7,370 bases of DNA from the NCBI GenBank assembly GCA_030591745.1, contig JAUVAM010000175.1:1-7370 (forward strand), in the 5' to 3' direction. The translations under genes were made by a program, and so were the position numbers. Below, one piece after another: positions 1 through 4,989 of this stretch (the first letter of the stretch is position 1; every line of letters begins with the position of its first letter). The DNA comes from Deltaproteobacteria bacterium (GTDB taxonomy: Bacteria > Myxococcota > B64-G9). The notes under the pieces were generated by a model, which ran no database searches, was not told the origin of the DNA, and saw only the letters and a program-made list of their open reading frames with translations.

Positions 1-2
1 CA

Positions 3-1862
3 AACAAGCTTGCCGAGCTGAAGCTTGTGGGCCCATGGGCCATAGAGCTTCGCACAGGCAACGACCTCACCTTCTACTACCTCGGCCAGTCCGCCCTGAA
101 AATCATGAATCTCGGCGGCACAAAGCCCAGCGCAAAAAGATTCTCCAAAAAATCCCCGGAGAACGCCCCGCCCCCCAGCAACCTCAAGGCCGTCCTTGCC
201 GAGGAGAAGCAAGCCGTCGATGAGCACTTGGCCGGCAAGCATCACGGGCGGCATCACGGGCGGCATAGCGAGCTGGCCGTCCAGGCGGAGTTGATGGCTT
301 GTCTGGCTCGAAATGGAGATTTCCTGCCCCTGGATCAGCAAGTGGCGATACCGGCCTCGGACCTCATCGACCAGGACCTGCGCCGCGTTCGAGTGGACCT
401 CTTGGCCGTGGAGAAAAAGACCAACACCCTCTGGCTGATAGAGCTCAAGCTGTCCACCAACGAAGAACTGGACGGCGCCGTACTCAAGCAACTCGAGCTA
501 ACCAAGAAACTACCAGCGGCCCTGACCGGCGGCGTCGACCCATTCGTAGCCCACTACCAAAAGCTGCTGGATCAAAAATACGAACTGGGCCTCTTGCCAA
601 AGCACATCAATCTAAACCAAGCCGCACCCAAGACCGCCCTGCTGGTAATCGGCGATGAGCTAAAAACGCTGGCCAAGGTGGAATGCTGGCCGGCCGACCC
701 CGGCCCCCAGGCCGACCTCCAGGCGATCATCGTCCCCAAGGCCTCAAGCCTGCCAAGTGCCGCCTTCAAATCCCTGGGCGATCTCTTCGAAGAAGCCAAG
801 CGCAAGGGCAAAGCAGGCTTGCTGCCCCCATGGGCACCAAAAAAACCAATACACAACACCTTCACCGAGACCGAAACGAGAAAACAAAAAAAGTGGCTGG
901 CAGAGGGAGAGCCAAAAAGAAACACCCTGGGGCCTCTAGCTGCCGAAATCGAAGACTACATGACCAAGCACGACGCCCCGCGCCACAGCCACCTAGATCA
1001 CCCAATCAGCTCCCAGGCGGCCTGCTTCCAATTCTTCGCCCCCCTGCTCACCAAGCAAGCAGGAGCAGACCAGGCTTGGTGCCGGCTACTCACCCCTCAC
1101 CTGGCCAAGCTGGGCATAAAGCCGACAACCATCGAGGAATGCCACTTCGAGTACCCACACCAGGCAAATTGCAAAGCAACGGGAAAACCTTGCAGCCATG
1201 ACATGGGCGCTCTAGTAGGCGAAAAGGGCTCAAAAACCACCCGCCTCGATACCTTCTTGAAGCTAAAGGGCACAAAAAACGGCACCGAAATCCACGTGGC
1301 GGTGGGAATAGAGTTCAAGTACACCGAATCGGAGTTCTCCCGCTGCGGTGGCTTCTCATCACGAAACAACAAGCACCCCCAAGCCTGCCTGGGTCGCCAA
1401 GGCCCGGACCGCCGAACGACCTGCTATCTCCGGAACCAGGAAGAGCGGAAGTACCTAACCGACGAAGACCTGGCAAAGTTCTTCAAGCCCGACTCCAACC
1501 CACTAACCACCCCCGGCCCCTGCCTACTACTGGGCCCGGCCAACCAAATCTACCGAAGCCAATACACGACATGGGCGCTGATGAAGGCGACAGAATGCCA
1601 GGAGTGGCTGTTTGTGGTGTTGGCGCATGATGGAAACGAGGAGCTGTTCAGACCGGAAAGGGCGGTCCCGGGAATAACGGCATTCGAGCGATCAGGCTGG
1701 GGGCGTTATGAGGATGCTCTGGTTGAGGACTGCCGGAACAGGCTGACGAGAATCGGAACGAATCGCGTGGTCGAGTGCTACCAGGGGCATTGCGCGGGGC
1801 AAGAGTGGGTTTTCTCGTTGGCGGCTCGGTATTGGTCCCAAGGAGAGAAGAGTTGGTGCTGA
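3..1862 (+). CDS. Putative nuclease with two PD-(D/E)XK motifs (C-terminal part PGN_0703-like), 5' partial
   Basis: The frame is open from the first bases, so the gene probably begins outside the window. The GTG at 27 has no convincing ribosome binding site; residue numbers below count from it. The first nuclease core is helix residue E88, then D124 (VDLLAV), then E139-L-K141 (WLIELKL). The second is D408 (RLDTFLKL), then E429-F-K431 (VGIEFKYTE). Both fit the metal-binding D...ExK pattern of PD-(D/E)XK nucleases. The SSQ motif at 328-330, FEYP at 374-377 and the EFKYTE stretch resemble the PGN_0703 family of putative restriction endonucleases, by recollection rather than search. C372, C382, C389 and H391 could bind zinc. 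No signal peptide or membrane segment is seen, so it is probably cytoplasmic and acts on nucleic acid. No methyltransferase is adjacent. A-rich codons (ATA, CTA, AAA) suggest horizontal acquisition. The nuclease fold is fairly likely; a defence role is inference. Confidence 0.7.
   Translation, partial: NKLAELKLVGPWAIELRTGNDLTFYYLGQSALKIMNLGGTKPSAKRFSKKSPENAPPPSNLKAVLAEEKQAVDEHLAGKHHGRHHGRHSELAVQAELMACLARNGDFLPLDQQVAIPASDLIDQDLRRVRVDLLAVEKKTNTLWLIELKLSTNEELDGAVLKQLELTKKLPAALTGGVDPFVAHYQKLLDQKYELGLLPKHINLNQAAPKTALLVIGDELKTLAKVECWPADPGPQADLQAIIVPKASSLPSAAFKSLGDLFEEAKRKGKAGLLPPWAPKKPIHNTFTETETRKQKKWLAEGEPKRNTLGPLAAEIEDYMTKHDAPRHSHLDHPISSQAACFQFFAPLLTKQAGADQAWCRLLTPHLAKLGIKPTTIEECHFEYPHQANCKATGKPCSHDMGALVGEKGSKTTRLDTFLKLKGTKNGTEIHVAVGIEFKYTESEFSRCGGFSSRNNKHPQACLGRQGPDRRTTCYLRNQEERKYLTDEDLAKFFKPDSNPLTTPGPCLLLGPANQIYRSQYTTWALMKATECQEWLFVVLAHDGNEELFRPERAVPGITAFERSGWGRYEDALVEDCRNRLTRIGTNRVVECYQGHCAGQEWVFSLAARYWSQGEKSWC
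239..262 (+). repeat. 12-bp perfect tandem duplication in the nuclease gene
   Basis: GCATCACGGGCG occurs twice back to back and then begins a third time (GCAT). It encodes HHGR-HHGR-H just before the first nuclease domain (residues about 72-80). It is in frame (4 codons) and looks like replication slippage in a linker. The histidine cluster could bind metal by chance. Confidence 0.85.
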
Positions 1863-1968
1863 TTACACGCCATGTGGCTAAATCAAGCCCGCCCCTGCGC
1901 CATTGACCCACAGCCGCCGACCACGGATACTGGCCACTCGTAGTCCCACAACTTACTGATGTATTTGC

Positions 1969-1985
1969 GCACCTTTTCGAGGTGC
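1969..1985. other. Small hairpin in the spacer before the lipoprotein gene
   Basis: GCACCT (1969-1974) and AGGTGC (1980-1985) form a perfect 6-bp stem with a 5-nt loop. No T-run follows, so it is a poor intrinsic terminator for the upstream gene. It lies 23 bases before the lipoprotein start and could be a leader hairpin. The rest of the 146-base spacer shows no promoter that I would defend. Confidence 0.35.
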
Positions 1986-1997
1986 CTGTTATTGCAT

Positions 1998-2007
1998 AAG
2001 GGGAAGG
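1998..2007 (+). promoter_or_regulatory. Ribosome binding site of the lipoprotein gene
   Basis: AAGGGGAAGG lies directly before the ATG at 2009; the AAGGGG core ends 5 bases upstream. This supports 2009 over the in-frame ATG at 2072, which would remove the charged N-region of the signal peptide. Confidence 0.7.
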
Positions 2008-2008
2008 C

Positions 2009-2515
2009 ATGGAATTTCCAGCAAACCGTGGTGCCATCGTCATCAGGCTGAACCCTTTCCCCTTGATCATCATGGCAGCGCTCCTCTTGTCTGCTTCCCT
2101 GCTCGGATGCAGCGGCGGCGACGGGGGCCCCACGGACTGCCCGGCCGGCACGGCGGGTGCGGACTGCACCGCTTGCGAATCGGGCACCTACTGTGCAGGC
2201 GGCGAGGCCCTGCCCCAACCCTGCGGCGAAGACGCCTGGGACGACGACGACGATCCGGCAACGGAATGCGTGGCCATGACCGAATGCGTCCCCGGCGAAG
2301 CCGTGGACGACCAAGGCACGGCCACCGCCGACCGCGTCTGCGCAGCCTGTGAGTCCGGCACCTTCAGCGCTGAAGACAACGCCGCCTCTTGCCGCGCCTG
2401 GACCGGATGCGCGCCCACGCAATACATCGAGACAGAGGGCAGCGCCAGCGCCGACCGGATCTGCGACACCTGTCCTGCCGGCACCTACAACACCGAGTAC
2501 AACGCCGCAGCTTGA
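2009..2515 (+). CDS. Lipoprotein N-terminal segment: signal peptide and TNFR-like Cys-rich repeats, up to the in-frame UGA
   Basis: Residues 1-34 form a type II signal peptide: basic N-region with R7 and R13, hydrophobic core from about 17 to 32, lipobox L31-L32-G33-C34. C34 is the predicted lipidated cysteine. Serine at +2 suggests outer-membrane sorting under the E. coli rule. Residues 44-86 hold degenerate Cys-rich modules and a five-aspartate run (D78-D82). Regular 41-residue repeats begin at residue 87, with cysteines at repeat positions 1, 7, 25 and 28 and a C-x-x-W/M-T-x-C start. They resemble the TNFR/NGFR-type Cys-rich repeats seen in large bacterial surface proteins. The conventional reading ends at TGA 2513-2515, leaving a 168-residue truncated product after two complete repeats. 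The same frame continues with four more repeats and then RCC1 repeats, so I take this as the front of one 887-residue gene. Function is unknown; a cell-surface adhesion or recognition stalk is plausible. Confidence 0.75.
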   Translation: MEFPANRGAIVIRLNPFPLIIMAALLLSASLLGCSGGDGGPTDCPAGTAGADCTACESGTYCAGGEALPQPCGEDAWDDDDDPATECVAMTECVPGEAVDDQGTATADRVCAACESGTFSAEDNAASCRAWTGCAPTQYIETEGSASADRICDTCPAGTYNTEYNAAA

Positions 2516-3004
2516 CAGGTCTGGACCGACTGTGCAGCGGGCGAAGCCGTGTTCGTTGAGGGCACCGCAGGCCACGACCGCTTCTGCATGGCCTGTGCGG
2601 TCGGCACCTTCAGCACCGAGTCCAACGCCGCCGCCTGCATCCCCTGGACCGACTGCGGGCCCGGTGAGTTCATCGCCACCGATGGCAGCGCCACCAGCGA
2701 CCGGATCTGCGCCGCCTGCGAGGCCGGCAGCTTCAGCACCGAAGCCAACGCCGACTCTTGTACCGCCTGGACCGTTTGTGAACCCGGGCAGCACATCGAC
2801 ACGGAAGGGACTGCAATCAACGACCGGATCTGTGCCGCCTGCGACGCCGGAACGTACAGCACTGAATCCAACGCCACCGCCTGCAGTGCCTGGACCGACT
2901 GTGGGGATGGCCAGTACGTCACCAAGGAAGGAAGCAGTACGAGCGACAGGTCCTGCGGGGCCTGCCCGGAAGGGCTCTGGAGCATAGGCCCCAATGCGAT
3001 CCAT
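2267..3004 (+). repeat. Six tandem 123-bp units (41-residue Cys-rich modules)
   Basis: The units begin at 2267, 2390, 2513, 2636, 2759 and 2882, without gaps. Each encodes four cysteines at positions 1, 7, 25 and 28 plus the conserved features W-T, DRIC-x-x-C and AGTFSTE-x-NA. An even cysteine number per unit suggests two disulfides each. The last unit is the most diverged (GLWSIGPNA) and leads into the RCC1 region. Confidence 0.95.
2513..2515 (+). other. In-frame TGA replacing a conserved repeat Cys
   Basis: The repeat junctions read TGC, TGC, TGA, TGC, TGT and TGC at this position in the six consecutive repeats. A single third-base change explains it. The following bases are the normal repeat sequence, not a dedicated insertion element that I can recognise. 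Confidence 0.9.
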
Positions 3005-4672
3005 TGCACCTATATGTTCTCCGGTGTCGCAGCGGGCGCGACCTTCAGCTGCGGCATTCTAAGCGGGAACAACGAAGTCATCTGCTGGGGTGGCAATAGT
3101 GCTGGGCAAGCGGGCGACGTGCCCGCTGGAGTCGCCTTCGGCGCGGTCTCTGGGGGAATGTCCCACACCTGCGGTATTCGCCAGGAGGATGGCGAGGTCG
3201 TCTGTTGGGGTGACAATGCCTATGGAGAATCGAGCGACGTCCCTGCCGGAGTCGCCTTCGCCGATATCTCCGCGGGTGAGTACCACAGCTGCGGTATTCG
3301 CGCCGGTGACGGAGAAATCCAGTGCTGGGGCTACGACGGCTACGGCCTGTTGAGCGACACCCCCAGCGGATCTTTCTCCGCCATATCGTCGGGTGGGTAC
3401 CACAGCTGCGGCATCCGAAGTGCTGACTCCGAGCTCATCTGCTGGGGTCGCGATGTCAACGGGCAGGTGGGTGGCGTCCCTGGCGGCTTGGCCTTCACCG
3501 CGGTCTCAGCCGGCAGGTACCACAGCTGCGGCATTCGCGCCGATGACGGAGAGGTCCTCTGTTGGGGATTGGATGACCTTGGCCAGTCGAGCGGCGCGCC
3601 CAGGGGGGTCGCCTTTGCTGTTGTAGCGGCGGGTGAGTACCACAGCTGCGGCATTGGCGCCAGTAATGCAGAGGTCATTTGTTGGGGGGGCGATGACTAC
3701 GGCGAGGTAAGCAACGCCCCCAGCGGGGTCGGCTTCTCCTCCATCTCGGCCGGGCACCAGCACACTTGCGGCATTCGCAGCTCTGATTCTGAATTGATCT
3801 GCTGGGGGCGCGATACTGCCGGTAGAGTGAGCGGTGCGCCCAACACCGTCGCCTTCGCAACGGTTTCGGCAGGCCACACACACACCTGTTCCATTCGCAG
3901 CCTGGATGCCGAGATCCTATGCTGGGGTGACTATACCAACGGCCGGGTGAGCAGCGCCCCCAGCGGAGTTGCCTTCGACTCGGTTTCTGCGGGAACGAGC
4001 CACAACTGCGGCATCCGCAGCGCAGATTCCGAGCCCTTCTGCTGGGGTCTCGACGACAATGGCCAGGCGAGCGACGCGCCCAGCGGATCCCCCTTCGACA
4101 CGGTTTCTGCGGGATCAAGCCACAGCTGCGGCATCCGCAGCAGCGATTCCCAGGTCATATGCTGGGGTGCAGACTACTTGGGCCAGGTGAGCGATACGCC
4201 CAGCGGAGTCCCCTTCGACATGGTCGACGCGGGTTTTTTGTTCAACTGCGGCATCCGCAGCAGCGATTCCCAGGTCATGTGCTGGGGCGCGGACGACCAT
4301 GGCCAGGTGAGCAACGCGCCCGTCGGCGTACCCTTAGATACAGTCGACGCGGGTTTCTTGTACAGCTGCGCCATTCGCGGCAGCGATTCTGGGGTCCTCT
4401 GCTGGGGTTACGACAATCATGGCCAGGTGGGTGATGCGCCAAGCGACGTCGCCTTCGCCTCAATCTCAGCAGGTCTGTACCACAACTGCGGCATCCGCCT
4501 CGGCGATGGCGGGGTCCAGTGTTGGGGTGATGATTCCTATTGCCAAATTAGCGGTATGCCCAGCGGAGTCGCCTTCGACTCGATCTCAGCCGGGGCTGGG
4601 TTCACCTGCGGCATCCGCGCGGACGACCACACCCTGACCTGCTGGGGAGGCATCGTCTGGAATCCCAGGTAG
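2549..4672 (+). CDS. RCC1-repeat domain protein: distal part of the lipoprotein gene, after the UGA
   Basis: This is the same frame as the lipoprotein segment upstream. GTG 2549 is only the first possible start after the UGA, lies inside a repeat and has no ribosome binding site, so separate translation is unlikely. The product contains most of the third and all of the last three TNFR-like repeats (to 3004), then fourteen RCC1-type units (3017-4669). The unit pattern is F-x-x-(I/V)-S-A-G-x-x-H-x-C-G-I ... C-W-G-x-D-x-x-G-Q, close to the short bacterial RCC1_2/ATS1-like repeats. RCC1 units normally form seven-bladed beta-propellers; fourteen would suit two propellers, which is inference. Each unit has a cysteine pair spaced C-x10-C, suited to a disulfide outside the cytoplasm. 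Unit 3 is one residue short, unit 8 has CSI for CGI, unit 12 has CAI, and unit 13 carries an extra Cys. The final unit is truncated. Ligand unknown. Confidence 0.75.
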   Translation: MFVEGTAGHDRFCMACAVGTFSTESNAAACIPWTDCGPGEFIATDGSATSDRICAACEAGSFSTEANADSCTAWTVCEPGQHIDTEGTAINDRICAACDAGTYSTESNATACSAWTDCGDGQYVTKEGSSTSDRSCGACPEGLWSIGPNAIHCTYMFSGVAAGATFSCGILSGNNEVICWGGNSAGQAGDVPAGVAFGAVSGGMSHTCGIRQEDGEVVCWGDNAYGESSDVPAGVAFADISAGEYHSCGIRAGDGEIQCWGYDGYGLLSDTPSGSFSAISSGGYHSCGIRSADSELICWGRDVNGQVGGVPGGLAFTAVSAGRYHSCGIRADDGEVLCWGLDDLGQSSGAPRGVAFAVVAAGEYHSCGIGASNAEVICWGGDDYGEVSNAPSGVGFSSISAGHQHTCGIRSSDSELICWGRDTAGRVSGAPNTVAFATVSAGHTHTCSIRSLDAEILCWGDYTNGRVSSAPSGVAFDSVSAGTSHNCGIRSADSEPFCWGLDDNGQASDAPSGSPFDTVSAGSSHSCGIRSSDSQVICWGADYLGQVSDTPSGVPFDMVDAGFLFNCGIRSSDSQVMCWGADDHGQVSNAPVGVPLDTVDAGFLYSCAIRGSDSGVLCWGYDNHGQVGDAPSDVAFASISAGLYHNCGIRLGDGGVQCWGDDSYCQISGMPSGVAFDSISAGAGFTCGIRADDHTLTCWGGIVWNPR
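3017..4669 (+). repeat. Fourteen tandem 120-bp RCC1 units
   Basis: The units begin at 3017, 3137, 3257, 3374, then every 120 bases to 4574. The third is 117 bp and the fourteenth stops after 96 bp. Units 10 and 11 share 33 identical bases (4126-4158 and 4246-4278), pointing to recent duplication or gene conversion at the 3' end of the array. Confidence 0.95.
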
Positions 4673-4715
4673 CCTGGGAATCGGGGGGACGGAGGCACAT
4701 CAATCCCAGGTTTTT
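4663..4715 (+). terminator. Possible terminator with two mutually exclusive hairpins at the lipoprotein stop codon
   Basis: TCCCAGG (4663-4669) pairs perfectly with CCTGGGA (4673-4679), leaving only the TAG stop codon in the loop. The same CCTGGGA can instead pair with TCCCAGG at 4704-4710, which is followed at once by TTTTT (4711-4715). The second form is the intrinsic-terminator shape, although its loop is 24 bases. The 10-mer AATCCCAGGT is present at both 4661 and 4702. Pairing is seen in the sequence; function is inference. Confidence 0.45.
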
Positions 4716-4717
4716 CC
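4684..4717 (+). repeat. REP-like element, copy 1
   Basis: It begins GGGGGACGGAGGCACAT and matches copy 2 at 31 of 34 positions. A degenerate complementary arm (8 of 10 pairs with GGGACGGAGG) lies at 4730-4739. Motifs beginning GGGGACGGA... are, as I recall, common in REP-type elements mobilised by REP-associated tyrosine transposases (RAYT). No transposase is in this window. Confidence 0.6.
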
Positions 4718-4739
4718 GGACATTTGCAACCGCCGCCCC

Positions 4740-4754
4740 GAATTTTCAAAATTC
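4740..4754. repeat. 15-bp palindrome GAATTTT-C-AAAATTC
   Basis: Two perfect 7-bp AT-rich arms flank a single C. It follows CCCC, and the same CCCCGAATTTT stretch recurs at 4926-4936, so it belongs to the local family of dispersed repeats rather than being an obvious operator. Confidence 0.6.
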
Positions 4755-4764
4755 TCAATGTCCA

Positions 4765-4820
4765 TTTTCAGGCACCAAACCGCCGCCCGAACGCCGCGAT
4801 GAATTCTTCCTGCCTGAAAA
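4765..4820. repeat. 10-bp inverted repeat between the REP-like copies
   Basis: TTTTCAGGCA (4765-4774) is the exact reverse complement of TGCCTGAAAA (4811-4820). They enclose 36 bases and end just before REP-like copy 2, so this hairpin would abut that of copy 2. It is part of a compound, BIME-like structure in the convergent spacer. Confidence 0.55.
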
Positions 4821-4822
4821 CT

Positions 4823-4881
4823 GGGGGACGGAGGCACATGAACCCCATGTTTTTCCTGGACTTCGACAACCTCCGTCCCTC
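4823..4881 (+). repeat. REP-like element, copy 2, with complete hairpin
   Basis: GGGACGGAGG (4825-4834) and CCTCCGTCCC (4870-4879) form a perfect 10-bp stem, extendable by a G-U and a G-C pair. Inside it, ACATG (4836-4840) and CATGT (4846-4850) form a smaller hairpin followed by T-rich sequence. This is the better preserved of the two copies and could stop transcription from the + strand side. Confidence 0.65.
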
Positions 4882-4912
4882 TCATTTCTCTCATTTTTGA
4901 TTTCAATGGCTT

Positions 4913-4969
4913 CTCAAGCCTCCGCCCCCGAATTTTTTCGAATTTCGCTTGAGGTCACAATCTGTGACC
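4913..4969. repeat. Two inverted repeats just beyond the 3' end of the zinc-ribbon gene
   Basis: CTCAAGC (4913-4919) pairs with GCTTGAG (4947-4953). Next to it, GGTCACA (4953-4959) pairs perfectly with TGTGACC (4963-4969) around a 3-base loop. The second lies 20 bases past the stop of the minus-strand gene. No clear T-run follows on the minus strand, so it may be an RNA-stabilising hairpin, a weak terminator or a dyad binding site. The remaining spacer (4882-4912) shows nothing recognisable. Confidence 0.5.
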
Positions 4970-4989
4970 ACAAGATTGCGTTGATTTTG

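Larger units (their letters stand above)
2009..4672 (+). other. Single-gene interpretation: 887-residue lipoprotein with one in-frame UGA at a Cys position
   Basis: The two reading segments share a frame and a continuous 41-residue repeat pattern across the UGA, with no base gained or lost. Read as X, codon 169 is the first residue of the third regular repeat. Every other repeat has Cys there. The codons after it (Q-V-W-T-D-C) match the start of the sister repeats. The complete protein would be a lipid anchor, six Cys-rich modules as a stalk and an RCC1 propeller region. The alternatives are a pseudogene with one nonsense mutation, UGA decoded as Cys or Sec, or an assembly error. Confidence 0.7.

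Noticed and set aside
1965..1995. Sigma-70 promoter before the lipoprotein gene (TTGCGC with TATTGC)
   Set aside because: Poor -10 match, and the implied start would fall at or past the ribosome binding site.
2513..2530. SECIS-like CAGGTCTG directly after the first UGA
   Set aside because: It recalls the GGUCU apical loop of the E. coli fdhF SECIS, but it touches the UGA, whereas a bacterial SECIS loop needs to lie further downstream on a stem. The following sequence is ordinary repeat sequence (CTGGACCGACTG) shared with the sister repeats.
2500..2530. Frameshift as the cause of the interruption at 2513
   Set aside because: Repeat codon phase is identical before and after the TGA; only a substitution fits.
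1883..3004. Long antisense open frame (373 codons) opposite the Cys-rich repeats
   Set aside because: Its periodic Gly/Ala/Val-rich translation simply mirrors the 123-bp repeats of the + strand gene. No ribosome binding site or recognisable domain, and the sense strand explains the sequence.
2267..4669. CRISPR array, suggested by regular spacing
   Set aside because: The units are 120-123 bp coding repeats with conserved protein motifs throughout and no short repeat/unique spacer alternation.
2009..4672. UGA read as Trp or Gly (known bacterial recodings)
   Set aside because: Both internal UGA codons align to Cys, not Trp or Gly, and Trp and Gly positions in these genes use TGG and GGN throughout.
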